From Selenomonadaceae bacterium (GTDB taxonomy: Bacteria > Bacillota > Negativicutes > Selenomonadales > Selenomonadaceae), in assembly GCA_017614505.1 (NCBI GenBank), contig JAGABT010000011.1, forward strand, positions 1 to 64,000: a stretch of DNA of 64,000 nucleotides, in the 5' to 3' direction. How positions within the stretch are numbered: position 1 is the first letter of the stretch; the number at the start of each line of letters is the position of its first letter. The notes beneath the pieces were generated by a model. It had not been told where the DNA came from. It did not search any database and saw only the letters and a program-made list of their open reading frames with translations. This document shows positions 13,250 through 20,489 of this stretch, one piece after another. A program made the translations under genes and the position numbers.

Positions 13250-14209
13250 ATGAACTCGGTTAGGAAACGCGATTTGATAATGCTGATTTTCGGGCTGCTG
13301 GTTTTCGGCGCGATTCAGGGAATGATCAGCGGCGGAATGATTGGCTCGTTCTGGCAGCTCAACATAATTTTGATTTGCATTAACGTCATAATGGCGGCGA
13401 GTCTGAACTTAATCAACGGGTACACAGGGCAATTCTCAATCGGGCACGCCGGATTTATGGCGGTCGGCGCGTATGTGGGCGTAGTTGCGACGACGAATTT
13501 TCACCTGCCGCTGATAGCCGCGCTGGCACTCGGAGCGATTGGCGCAGGGATTCTGGGATTTTTAATTGGATTGCCGACGCTCAGACTTCGCGGCGACTAT
13601 CTGGCGATAGCGACGCTGGGCTTAGGCGAAATTATCCGCATTGTTATCATGAACATTGAGTACGTGGGCGGCGCGGCTGGTTTCAAGGGGATTCCGCACC
13701 TGACGAATTTTGCCTGGGCGTATTTCGCAATGCTGGTGACTTTGTTCTTCGTGAAAAATTTCGTGAACAGTTCGCACGGGCGGGCGTGCATTGCCATTCG
13801 CGAAAACGAAATTGCTGCCGAGGCGATGGGCGTCAATACCACGCGCTACAAAGTCATGGCGTTCACGATTGGCGCGGCGTTCGCAGGAATTGCGGGCGGA
13901 CTTTTCGCTCACCAGTTTTATTTGATAAATCCGTCGTCGTTCACGTTCCTTGCGTCGTTCAACTATCTTATCATGGTCGTGCTGGGCGGAATGGGCTCAA
14001 TCACCGGCTCAATCGCTGGCGCGTTCGTGGTAACTTTTATCTCGGCGGCGCTGGCGTCCTTCCCAGAATTTCGCATGATAATCTACGCGCTCGCGCTGAT
14101 TCTGCTGATGTTCTACCGCCCGCAGGGACTGTTCGGCTACATGGAAATTACCAACTTCGCGCCGATTAAGAAACTGCTCGATAAACTTTCTGGCACGAAA
14201 GGAGACTGA
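13250..14209 (+). CDS. livM: Branched-chain amino acid ABC transporter permease LivM
   Basis: 319-residue second permease of the Liv system, with about nine to ten membrane segments and the family motifs NGYTGQFSIGHAGFMAVGAY near residue 60, PTLRLRGDYLAIATLG, and GGMGSITGS near the C-terminus. The GTGAGGA before the ATG at 13250 serves as ribosome binding site. The 200-base gap from livH is filled by mosaic element copy c. Confidence 0.94.
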   Translation: MNSVRKRDLIMLIFGLLVFGAIQGMISGGMIGSFWQLNIILICINVIMAASLNLINGYTGQFSIGHAGFMAVGAYVGVVATTNFHLPLIAALALGAIGAGILGFLIGLPTLRLRGDYLAIATLGLGEIIRIVIMNIEYVGGAAGFKGIPHLTNFAWAYFAMLVTLFFVKNFVNSSHGRACIAIRENEIAAEAMGVNTTRYKVMAFTIGAAFAGIAGGLFAHQFYLINPSSFTFLASFNYLIMVVLGGMGSITGSIAGAFVVTFISAALASFPEFRMIIYALALILLMFYRPQGLFGYMEITNFAPIKKLLDKLSGTKGD

Positions 14210-14211
14210 TT

Positions 14212-14319
14212 ATGGCAGTTACTGCTTTGATTTTCGGCACGGATGATTAAATTTATGACGAGTTCAAATATTTCAACCGCGTCGAGGAATTTGTGGCGCG
14301 GAATGATAAAGGAGTTTAG
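14212..14319 (+). pseudogene. Short gene remnant with in-frame stop
   Basis: A GGAGA site is followed by ATG at 14212 and 12 codons reading MAVTALIFGTDD, then TAA (14248). The same frame continues as coding-like sequence (IYDEFKYFNRVEEFVARNDKG) to a TAG at 14317, just before livG. The content looks like a gene start cut short by one stop and then by deletion. I do not recognise the family with confidence. It could also be a short translated leader for livG. Confidence 0.4.
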
Positions 14320-14322
14320 CTT

Positions 14323-15108
14323 ATGGCTGAAAATAAAAAGCCGCTGCTCAAGACCGAGGACGTTTCTGAAGTTTTCGGCGGACTCAAGGCGGTTTCTGAT
14401 TTTAATTTTTACATCAATCGCGGCGAGCTGATTGGTTTAATCGGTCCGAACGGCGCGGGCAAGACGACGATTTTCAATCTGATAACCGGCGTGTACATTC
14501 CGACGACCGGCGAAATTTTGCTGGACGGCGAATCGATTGTCGGGCTCAAGCCCTACGAAATTACTCAGCGCGGAATTGCCCGCACGTTCCAGAATATCCG
14601 GCTGTTCAGCGAACTCAGCGTGCTTGACAACGTGAAAATCGCGTACCACTGCCACGTTAAGTACGGCTTGCTGGAGACCGTTTTCCGCATGGGCAGATAT
14701 TTCGGCGAGGAAGATGACATTACCGAGCAAAGTCTCAAGCTGCTGAAAATTTTCAAGCTCAGCCAGCACGCTCACGAAGTCGCTAAAAATCTTCCCTACG
14801 GCGCGCAAAGGCGTTTGGAAATTGCCCGCGCGCTCGCCGCTCAACCGAAATTACTTCTGCTCGACGAACCCGCCGCCGGTATGAACCCGCAGGAAACGCA
14901 CGAGCTTATGGAAATGATTCGCTGGATTCGCAAGCAGTTCGGTCTTACCGTTCTGCTTATTGAGCACGACATGAGCCTCGTCATGGGTATCTGCGAGCGC
15001 ATTTACGTTTTGGAATACGGCGTAATTATCGCTGAGGGTACGCCCGCCGAAATTCAGAATAACCCCGAAGTCATTCGCGCGTACCTCGGCACCGAGGCTG
15101 TCAACTGA
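14323..15108 (+). CDS. livG: Branched-chain amino acid ABC transporter ATPase LivG
   Basis: 261-residue cytoplasmic ATPase. Walker A GPNGAGKTT near residue 45, the LivG-type segment ARTFQNIRLF, a degenerate signature (LPYGAQRRLEIARAL), Walker B LLLLDEPAAGMNP, and the switch His in LIEHDMS. It pairs with LivF on the LivHM permeases. AAAGGAG lies eight bases before the ATG. Confidence 0.94.
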   Translation: MAENKKPLLKTEDVSEVFGGLKAVSDFNFYINRGELIGLIGPNGAGKTTIFNLITGVYIPTTGEILLDGESIVGLKPYEITQRGIARTFQNIRLFSELSVLDNVKIAYHCHVKYGLLETVFRMGRYFGEEDDITEQSLKLLKIFKLSQHAHEVAKNLPYGAQRRLEIARALAAQPKLLLLDEPAAGMNPQETHELMEMIRWIRKQFGLTVLLIEHDMSLVMGICERIYVLEYGVIIAEGTPAEIQNNPEVIRAYLGTEAVN

Positions 15109-15117
15109 TTTATTTTT

Positions 15118-15234
15118 ATATCAGCATTTCTTTTAAGAAAAGAAACGCTGGCAAAGAAAATTGCCCGCTGCATTCGCATCCAGCGAATGGCGCGGGCGGC
15201 GCGCCATCCATGGCGCGCTTCTTAAAAAACTTCC
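15118..15234 (+). repeat. Mosaic palindromic 3'-end element, copy d
   Basis: Starts a few bases after the livG stop. GCATTTCTTTT...AAAAGAAACGC hairpin, GCAAAGAAA, the CCCGCTGCATTCG...CGCGGGC hairpin nearly identical to copy c, and a GGCGCGCC...GGCGCGC palindrome. It has no 28-bp tandem unit. Confidence 0.85.
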
Positions 15235-15251
15235 GAAAGGAGTTTTCTCCC

Positions 15252-15962
15252 ATGCCAATGCTCGAAATTAACGACATTAACGTTTACTACGGCGCTATTC
15301 ACGCCATTAAAGGTATCAGCCTGACCGTCAACGAAGGCGAAATTGTCACGCTCATCGGTGCCAACGGCGCTGGCAAATCCACCACGCTCCGCACCATTTC
15401 CGGCTTGCTCAAGCCCAAAACCGGCGCTATCAATTTCCTCGGAAAAGACATTGCCGGTATGCCCGCGCACCAAATCGTTCGCGAAGGTATTTCCCAGGTT
15501 CCCGAAGGCAGGAAGATTTTCGCCGAAATGACTGTCATGGAAAATCTCGAACTCGGCGCCTTCACCCGCAGCGATTCTGACGGCGTTGCGCAGGATTTGA
15601 AAATGGTCTTCGGCAGGTTCCCGCGCCTCGAAGAACGTATCTCCCAGCTCGCCGGTACCCTTTCCGGCGGCGAACAGCAAATGCTCGCTATGGGTCGCGC
15701 CCTTATGAGCCGCCCTAAACTTTTACTGCTGGACGAACCGTCCATGGGTCTCGCCCCGCTTTTAATCCGCGAAATCTTTTCCATTATCGTCGACATTAAC
15801 AAAGCCGGCACCACCGTCCTGCTCGTTGAGCAAAACGCTAACATGGCGCTCTCTATCGCCAGCCGCGCCTACGTCCTCGAAACCGGCAGAATCACTCTTT
15901 CCGGCGACGCCAAAACTCTCGCCGCCAGCGAGGATATTCGCAAGGCTTATCTCGGCGGCTGA
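15252..15962 (+). CDS. livF: Branched-chain amino acid ABC transporter ATPase LivF
   Basis: 236 residues from the ATG at 15252 (AAAGGAG nine bases upstream). Walker A GANGAGKST, the LivF-type QVPEGRKIF segment, signature LSGGEQQML, Walker B LLLLDEPSMGLAP, and switch segment LVEQNAN. Second ATPase of the Liv importer. No terminator is visible after it; a phage gene scrap on the opposite strand abuts its stop codon. Confidence 0.95.
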   Translation: MPMLEINDINVYYGAIHAIKGISLTVNEGEIVTLIGANGAGKSTTLRTISGLLKPKTGAINFLGKDIAGMPAHQIVREGISQVPEGRKIFAEMTVMENLELGAFTRSDSDGVAQDLKMVFGRFPRLEERISQLAGTLSGGEQQMLAMGRALMSRPKLLLLDEPSMGLAPLLIREIFSIIVDINKAGTTVLLVEQNANMALSIASRAYVLETGRITLSGDAKTLAASEDIRKAYLGG

Positions 15963-16073
15963 ACCGTTATCCCAAATGTTGTCGGCGCTGCATTTGAAGA
16001 ATTCGGCGAGCTGATCCGTCGTCAAGACGCGCTGGTCTGAGTGGACGATCGGTACAATTTCATTAAAATCCAA
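15963..16073 (-). pseudogene. Phage antirepressor (ORF6N-type) N-terminal fragment
   Basis: Reading leftwards from a TTG at 16073, the sequence gives about 36 residues containing NEIVPIVHSDQRVLTTDQLA, followed by a DNA-binding-like stretch. This closely resembles the start of ORF6N/KilA-type phage antirepressors (pattern: V.I....QRVLTT.QLA). It is cut at the livF stop codon and has no remaining domain. The ribosome-binding region of the methyltransferase gene lies just beyond it on the other strand. Confidence 0.55.
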
Positions 16074-16100
16074 AATTATTTTTTTATAGGAGGAACCGAA

Positions 16101-17192
16101 GTGGCACGAACTAAAAATTCCAACCTGCACGCCGCCGCCCGCGCCAAGAAGGACGAATTTTACACCCAGATAGAAGACATTGAAAATGAGCTCGGTCACG
16201 ACGAGTACTGGGAATTTTTTCGCGGCAAAACCATTCTCTGCAACTGCGACGACCCCTACGAAAGCGAGTTCTTCAAATATTTCGCAATGAACTTCAACGC
16301 GCTGGGACTCAAAAAACTTATCGTCACGAATTATTCCGGCTCGCCAATTTCCGGCGCCGAGCTCGTTTTGCCTGGCTTTGAAGAATTTTACGCCAAGCCC
16401 CGCAACGAAATCGCCTGCAAAATCATTATCCCAGAACTGCGCGACTGGAACGGCGACGGCCGCGAGGATTTGGAAGACATCAGGCATTACATTTTGAATC
16501 ACGGCGGCTGCTGGGAACGCCTCAAGGGCGACGGCAATTTTTTGGCGGGCGACTTCCGCTCCGCTGAATGCATTGAGTTCCTGCGCGAGGCCGACGTTGT
16601 GGTTACCAACCCGCCTTTCAGTCTGTTCAGAGAATACGTCGCCCAGCTCATGAAGTTCAATAAAAAATTTGCCATTATCGGTCCGTTCAACGCCATAACC
16701 TACAAGGAAATTTTTCCGCTGATTAAAAACAATCAAATCTGGCTCGGCTATGGTTTCAACAAAGGCAACGCGTATCTCAGCCTGCCGCGCGGCAATTACA
16801 AAGATTTTGCTGACGGCGTTTACAATCCAGAAACTGGTCTCGTTAAATTTCGGAATATGACGTGGTTTACAAATATTCCGCTGAAAAAGTACAAGGAAGA
16901 ACTGGTGCTGGATTTTGAATATTCGCCGGAGCTTTACCCGCACTACGACAACTACGACGCGATTGAAGTCAGCAAGACCGCGCGGATACCGAAAGATTAT
17001 TTCGGGGTAATGGGCGTGCCGATAACTTTTCTGGACAAATATAACCCAGAGCAGTTTGAAATTATCTGGACGAGTGACCGCGGCGGCGACGGCGAAATTG
17101 AATGGCTGAAAAAGCCGCACGACAGGTACGACGCGCCGGTAATTGGCGGGAAAGGCGTTTACAAGCGGATTTTTATTCGGCGGCGGGTATGA
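16101..17192 (+). CDS. EcoRI-family adenine-specific DNA methyltransferase
   Basis: 363 residues from the GTG at 16101, preceded by TAGGAGG. It matches the EcoRI methylase family: an early KDEFYTQ segment (17-23), the cysteine-containing ILCNCDDP motif near residue 46, and the catalytic NPPFSLF (170-176). Members transfer a methyl group from S-adenosylmethionine to adenine N6. The target site cannot be read from the sequence. No EcoRI-type endonuclease is encoded nearby; the only nuclease-like gene is the DUF262-HNH gene 500 bp downstream, separated by small toxin-type ORFs. It may protect DNA from that nuclease or act as an orphan enzyme. Confidence 0.85.
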   Translation: MARTKNSNLHAAARAKKDEFYTQIEDIENELGHDEYWEFFRGKTILCNCDDPYESEFFKYFAMNFNALGLKKLIVTNYSGSPISGAELVLPGFEEFYAKPRNEIACKIIIPELRDWNGDGREDLEDIRHYILNHGGCWERLKGDGNFLAGDFRSAECIEFLREADVVVTNPPFSLFREYVAQLMKFNKKFAIIGPFNAITYKEIFPLIKNNQIWLGYGFNKGNAYLSLPRGNYKDFADGVYNPETGLVKFRNMTWFTNIPLKKYKEELVLDFEYSPELYPHYDNYDAIEVSKTARIPKDYFGVMGVPITFLDKYNPEQFEIIWTSDRGGDGEIEWLKKPHDRYDAPVIGGKGVYKRIFIRRRV

Positions 17193-17267
17193 TTAATCGT
17201 CGAGGAACTTTTTGTAGAAAATATGACCGGCGATTATTCCAAGGAACATTGCAATTAACTCAGCCAT
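17193..17267 (-). CDS. 24-residue hydrophobic peptide, possible second type I toxin
   Basis: ATG at 17267 to TAA at 17193; the product is a single predicted membrane helix (AELIAMFLGIIAGHIFY) followed by KKFLDD. It has its own promoter (TTGCAA-17 bp-TATAAT) whose -10 box lies 37 bases before the ATG, and a weak AGAAG ribosome binding site. Size and layout resemble the 27-residue toxin-like peptide 245 bp away, so it may be a paralogue. Its stop abuts the methyltransferase stop on the other strand. Translation is not proven. Confidence 0.5.
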   Translation of the reverse strand: MAELIAMFLGIIAGHIFYKKFLDD

Positions 17268-17303
17268 CTTGTGACACTTCTTTCGATTAATTTTGCTGTT
17301 GGA

Positions 17304-17355
17304 ATTATACCAGAAAAATTTTCTACTTGCAAAAAAATCTGGGCTGTGATAGAAT
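17304..17355. promoter_or_regulatory. Divergent promoter pair sharing one palindromic -35 box
   Basis: TTGCAA at 17327-17332 is its own reverse complement. Rightwards, 17 bp later, comes TAGAAT (17350-17355, with a TG extension). Leftwards, exactly 17 bp away on the minus strand, comes TATAAT (17309-17304). One hexamer therefore serves both the small RNA to the right and the 24-residue peptide to the left, so the two promoters would compete for polymerase. Confidence 0.75.
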
Positions 17356-17360
17356 TTCGC

Positions 17361-17460
17361 TGAGAGAATATAAGGAGTATCCAGGAGTGCTGAGCATTGA
17401 CTGCACCGAGACGAAACAAAAGCCCCAAAGCGGTTTCGTGGACCGCCAGGGGCTTTCGTC
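17361..17460 (+). ncRNA. Candidate antisense RNA antitoxin
   Basis: Starts about 7 bases after the rightward TAGAAT box and ends in the shared terminator, giving about 100 nt. Two segments, ATAAGGAG (17370-17377) and AGCATTGACTGCACC (17393-17407), are repeated on the same strand at 17579-17586 and 17591-17605 (8/8 and 13/15 matches). Those positions are the complement of the toxin mRNA start codon and ribosome-binding region. The RNA can therefore pair with the toxin mRNA both there and over the terminator, as RNAII does in the par/fst locus. Confidence 0.65.
17410..17460. terminator. Bidirectional terminator shared by toxin mRNA and antisense RNA
   Basis: AAAGCCCC (17419-17426) pairs with GGGGCTTT (17449-17456), with a second inner stem GCGGT/ACCGC and outer GACGAAA/TTCGTC pairing. 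T-rich sequence follows on both strands. Convergent transcripts from 17361 (plus) and about 17645 (minus) would both end here and overlap over the whole hairpin. Confidence 0.75.
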
Positions 17461-17511
17461 TTTCGCCGCAAGATTTTCGTGGTCACTCACGGCTTGGCGT
17501 CGTCCTGCTGC

Positions 17512-17595
17512 TTACTTGAAAAGTTTTTTGCTGAGATAATTAGCTACGAGCCCTGATACAATACCGACGCCGAAAGAAATAAGGAGGCTAAGCAT
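17512..17595 (-). CDS. 27-residue hydrophobic type I toxin candidate (Fst-like layout)
   Basis: ATG at 17595, preceded by GGGGAGGTGCAGGAA, a strong ribosome binding site. The peptide is one membrane helix (LLISFGVGIVSGLVANYL) with a basic SKKLFK tail, the usual form of small membrane toxins of type I toxin-antitoxin systems. The transcript starts from a TATAAT promoter about 60 bases upstream and ends in the bidirectional terminator. The start region is complementary to the facing small RNA. Sequence similarity to a named toxin family is not evident to me; the assignment rests on peptide type and locus design. The locus lies between a DNA methyltransferase and a DUF262-HNH gene. Confidence 0.65.
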   Translation of the reverse strand: MLSLLISFGVGIVSGLVANYLSKKLFK

Positions 17596-17651
17596 TTCCT
17601 GCACCTCCCCTCGCCTGCGGAATAGCCAGCTTGGGTGGCAGCATTGAATGG

Positions 17652-17657
17652 ATTATA
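17652..17657 (-). promoter_or_regulatory. -10 box of the toxin promoter
   Basis: A perfect TATAAT on the minus strand (17657-17652) with TG two bases upstream; no good -35 hexamer is visible at 16-18 bp. The predicted mRNA has a leader of about 50 nt. Confidence 0.55.
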
Positions 17658-17690
17658 GCACAGGGATTTTGAAAAAGAAAGGCGGCGGCT

Positions 17691-18785
17691 ATGGAATACG
17701 AGCTTAAATTTGTGACGGTCGGGGAAGTGGCGGCGGGCTACAAGGACGACGCAGAAGGCGGGTGCTGGGGCTACGACGGGAAGCTGAATATTCGTCCTGC
17801 GTATCAGCGCGAGTACATTTACACCGGCAAGCGGCGGGACGCGGTAGTCGAAAGCGTGATGAAGAATCTGCCGATAGGAACGATGTACTGGATGAAAAAA
17901 ACCGACGGAACTTTTGAACTTTTGGACGGGCAGCAGCGGACAATTTCGCTCTGCCAGTTTATCACGGGGCGATTCGGGATAAACCACCGCGGGTTCAAAA
18001 ATCTGCTGGCGGCGGAGAAAAAGCAGGTGCTGGAGTACAGGTTATGGGTATGCGTCTGCGAAGGGACGGACAAGGATACGCTTGAATGGTTCAAGGTATT
18101 GAATACGCCAGGCACGGAGCTGAACGCGCAGGAATTGCGCAACGCGATTTTTACAGGCACGTGGCTCAACGAAGCGAAAAAATATTTCAGCCGGTCGAAC
18201 TGCGTAACAGTGCAGCGCCAGTATAATAAATATCTGGACGGCTCGGCGGTGCGGCAGGATTTTCTTCAAACGGCGCTCAAATGGATTGCCGAGCGTGATA
18301 AAATTAAAATCGAAGATTACATGGCGGAAAATCAGGACGCGTCGAACTGCGAGGAACTTTGGCTTTATTTCAAAAGCGTCATGGATTGGGTAAAGGCGAC
18401 GTTCAAGGTTTACCGGCGCGAAATGAAAGCCGTCGATTGGGGTTCTCTTTACAACAGGTACGGCGGAGGCAGCTACGATAAGGAAGAGCTTGAGAAAAAA
18501 ATCGTGGCTATGCTCGAAGACGAAGATATTACCAGTTCGCGCGGGATTTACGACTACCTGTTCGACGGGCAGGAGCGGCACCTCAGCATTAGAAAATTCA
18601 GCGAGAAAATTAAGCGCGCGACTTACGAGCGGCAGCATCATTTATGCGCCAAATGCAACAGACCTTTTCCGATAGAAAAAATGCACGCCGACCATATCAC
18701 GCCGTGGAGCAAGGGCGGGCGGACGGTTGAGAGCAACTGTCAGGTTCTCTGCGAAAACTGCAACCGCGAAAAAAGTAATGTTTAG
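17691..18785 (+). CDS. DUF262 (GmrS-type) and HNH endonuclease domain protein
   Basis: 364 residues. The N-terminal part is a DUF262/ParB-like domain with the characteristic PAYQR (36-40) and LLDGQQR (77-83) motifs, the nucleotide-sensing or hydrolysing signature of GmrSD and relatives. The C-terminal 50 residues are an HNH nuclease with CAKC (319-322), HADHITPWSKGG (332-343) and C..C (354/357) zinc ligands. Proteins of this build act in anti-phage restriction. The nearest partner is the EcoRI-family methyltransferase upstream. The ATG at 17691 has a modest GAAAGG site. Divergent from the toxin gene, so both promoters share about 95 bp. Confidence 0.85.
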   Translation: MEYELKFVTVGEVAAGYKDDAEGGCWGYDGKLNIRPAYQREYIYTGKRRDAVVESVMKNLPIGTMYWMKKTDGTFELLDGQQRTISLCQFITGRFGINHRGFKNLLAAEKKQVLEYRLWVCVCEGTDKDTLEWFKVLNTPGTELNAQELRNAIFTGTWLNEAKKYFSRSNCVTVQRQYNKYLDGSAVRQDFLQTALKWIAERDKIKIEDYMAENQDASNCEELWLYFKSVMDWVKATFKVYRREMKAVDWGSLYNRYGGGSYDKEELEKKIVAMLEDEDITSSRGIYDYLFDGQERHLSIRKFSEKIKRATYERQHHLCAKCNRPFPIEKMHADHITPWSKGGRTVESNCQVLCENCNREKSNV

Positions 18786-18872
18786 AAAAATGGAATTTGC
18801 TAAAGCCCCTGCGCCGGTACCACAAGCGTAGCTGGCGCGGGTTTTCTGGGGACTTAAAAAAATAAAAATCAC

Positions 18873-18910
18873 AAAACGGCTGTCCAAAAACGGGCTGCCG
18901 TTTTCTTTAT
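18873..18910 (+). terminator. Terminator after the DUF262-HNH gene
   Basis: AAAACGGC (18873-18880) pairs with GCCGTTTT (18897-18904), followed by CTTTAT. A further GC-rich inverted repeat lies just before it (about 18805-18843). Confidence 0.75.
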
Positions 18911-18941
18911 GTTCAAAAAAGGTTTAATTAAATGCTCAAAC

Positions 18942-18969
18942 TTGTCAAAAAAATTATACATAGTAATAT
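18942..18969 (+). promoter_or_regulatory. Promoter of the MATE transporter genes
   Basis: TTGTCA (18942-18947), 16-bp spacer and TAATAT (18964-18969), followed by an AT-rich 65-base leader to the GTG start at 19035. Confidence 0.5.
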
Positions 18970-19034
18970 ACGCGCAAGATAAAAATTAGAACGAATTGAA
19001 TAACGATAGAGAAACTTGAAGGGAGAGGCTGACA

Positions 19035-20441
19035 GTGGCACAGGCAGAAAACAAGGTAAGGGACTTAACGAAGGGTGAGCCGGCGAAGCTGATATTCATC
19101 ATGGCGCTCCCGCTGCTGGCAGGCAACATCGTTTCTCAGCTTTACGGTTTCGTAGACGCGCTGACCGTCGGCAGATTCCTCGGCGTAGAGGCAATGGCGG
19201 CGATAGGCTGTGCGGGTTCGCTGATTTTCGGCGTGAACAGCTTTATCGGCGGTACGGCTTACGGTCTGACGATTAAAACCAGCCAGCTCTTCGGCGCGAA
19301 AGACTTCGACGGTGTTCGCCGGAGCGCACTGGTCAGCATACTTCTCGCCTTCACAGTTGCGACTATAGTAGCGGTTACCGGCGTAGCCGCCTGCCGCGAG
19401 ATTCTGATAGCAATGCAGACGCCCGCCGAGCTCCTTGAAAACGCAACCGCATTTATCACCGTGACTTTCGCAACGGCAGTGGTACTCATGATGATGAACG
19501 TGCAGGCAAGCCTTATCCGCGCCCTCGGCAACACTTCAATCCCCACTAAGGTCTGGTCAATGACTCTCCTGCTGAACGCCCTGTTCGACGTAATCGCAAT
19601 AGTAATTCTGGACTGCGGCGTTATCGGCGTAGCGCTTGCCACGACGGTTGCCCAGATTATCGGCTGCGGCATGTTCTACTTCTACACGAAAAAACAAATC
19701 CCGATTCTCCATTCCGCGTTCAGCAGCGACTACTTCAACTTCGATAAAAACTTTATCCTCGAACACCTGAAACTGGGTCTCCCCGTTGGTCTGCAGGGCG
19801 CGATTATCGCGGTCGGCGGTGTCATTCTCCAGGTTGCTATCAACCAGCTGGGCGCCACCGAAGTTGCCGTTGTCACCGCCGGTCAGCGTATCGAAGGTTT
19901 GACGCTGATGTTCTTCCTGACATTCGCAGAAGTCATTTCCTCCTTCGCCGCGCAGAACTACGGTGCCGAACGCTACGAAAGAATTATCGATGGCGTGAAG
20001 AAATGCGCGCTTATCACCTGCGCCGCCAGCTTCGTAATTACCGCGGTCAACGTCTTCGCCGGTGCCGAACTTCTCAAAGTCTTTATCGGCGAGAGCAACC
20101 CGCAGGTTATCGAACAGGGTGCCTTCTACCTCATGGTCAGCGGCGCGTTCTACTGGGTACTGTCGCTTATGCTGGTCTTCAAACTCACGCTGCAGGGTCT
20201 TGGTAAAAATTCCGCCCCGACGCTCTCCGGCACAATGGAACTTATCGCCCGCGTCGCAGTAGCCCTGTTCCTCGTCGACGAACTCGGTTTCCTCGGAATT
20301 TGCCTCGCCAATCCGCTTTCCTTTATCGCCGCGTGCCTGCCGCTTATCCCCGCGATTCTGGCGGAACGCAAAAGATTCATGGAACTCACTGGCGACCAGC
20401 CCGAAGAAGAAATTGAACTTGAACTCAACGCCGCGCATTAA
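19035..20441 (+). CDS. MATE family multidrug/sodium antiporter, copy 1
   Basis: 468-residue inner-membrane protein with about 12 membrane helices in two repeats. Family features include the opening EPAKLIFIMALPLLAGN, the GVEAMAAIG segment and the paired FGAKD loop. MATE proteins expel cationic compounds in exchange for sodium or protons. The start is a GTG with GGGAGAGG upstream. It is followed 48 bases later by a second, clearly related MATE gene of identical length, so the two arose by tandem duplication and probably share a transcript. Substrates unknown. Confidence 0.92.
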   Translation: MAQAENKVRDLTKGEPAKLIFIMALPLLAGNIVSQLYGFVDALTVGRFLGVEAMAAIGCAGSLIFGVNSFIGGTAYGLTIKTSQLFGAKDFDGVRRSALVSILLAFTVATIVAVTGVAACREILIAMQTPAELLENATAFITVTFATAVVLMMMNVQASLIRALGNTSIPTKVWSMTLLLNALFDVIAIVILDCGVIGVALATTVAQIIGCGMFYFYTKKQIPILHSAFSSDYFNFDKNFILEHLKLGLPVGLQGAIIAVGGVILQVAINQLGATEVAVVTAGQRIEGLTLMFFLTFAEVISSFAAQNYGAERYERIIDGVKKCALITCAASFVITAVNVFAGAELLKVFIGESNPQVIEQGAFYLMVSGAFYWVLSLMLVFKLTLQGLGKNSAPTLSGTMELIARVAVALFLVDELGFLGICLANPLSFIAACLPLIPAILAERKRFMELTGDQPEEEIELELNAAH

Positions 20442-20489
20442 TCTAAGCAACTAACCGCAGTAAAAATTTTCAGACAGGAGAGCAGTGTC

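Noticed and set aside
16001..16010. GAATTC near the EcoRI-family methyltransferase as evidence for its target
   Set aside because: A single occurrence of a 6-bp site is expected by chance and says nothing about the recognition sequence.
15762..17120. 452-codon open frame on the minus strand opposite livF and the methyltransferase
   Set aside because: It is antisense to two well-supported genes and has no start signal. Only its 36-codon antirepressor-like part between the genes (15963-16073) is kept as a fragment.
19557..20450. Long minus-strand frames opposite the MATE genes
   Set aside because: They are shadows of the GC-rich third positions of the MATE genes, with no ribosome binding sites or recognisable protein features.
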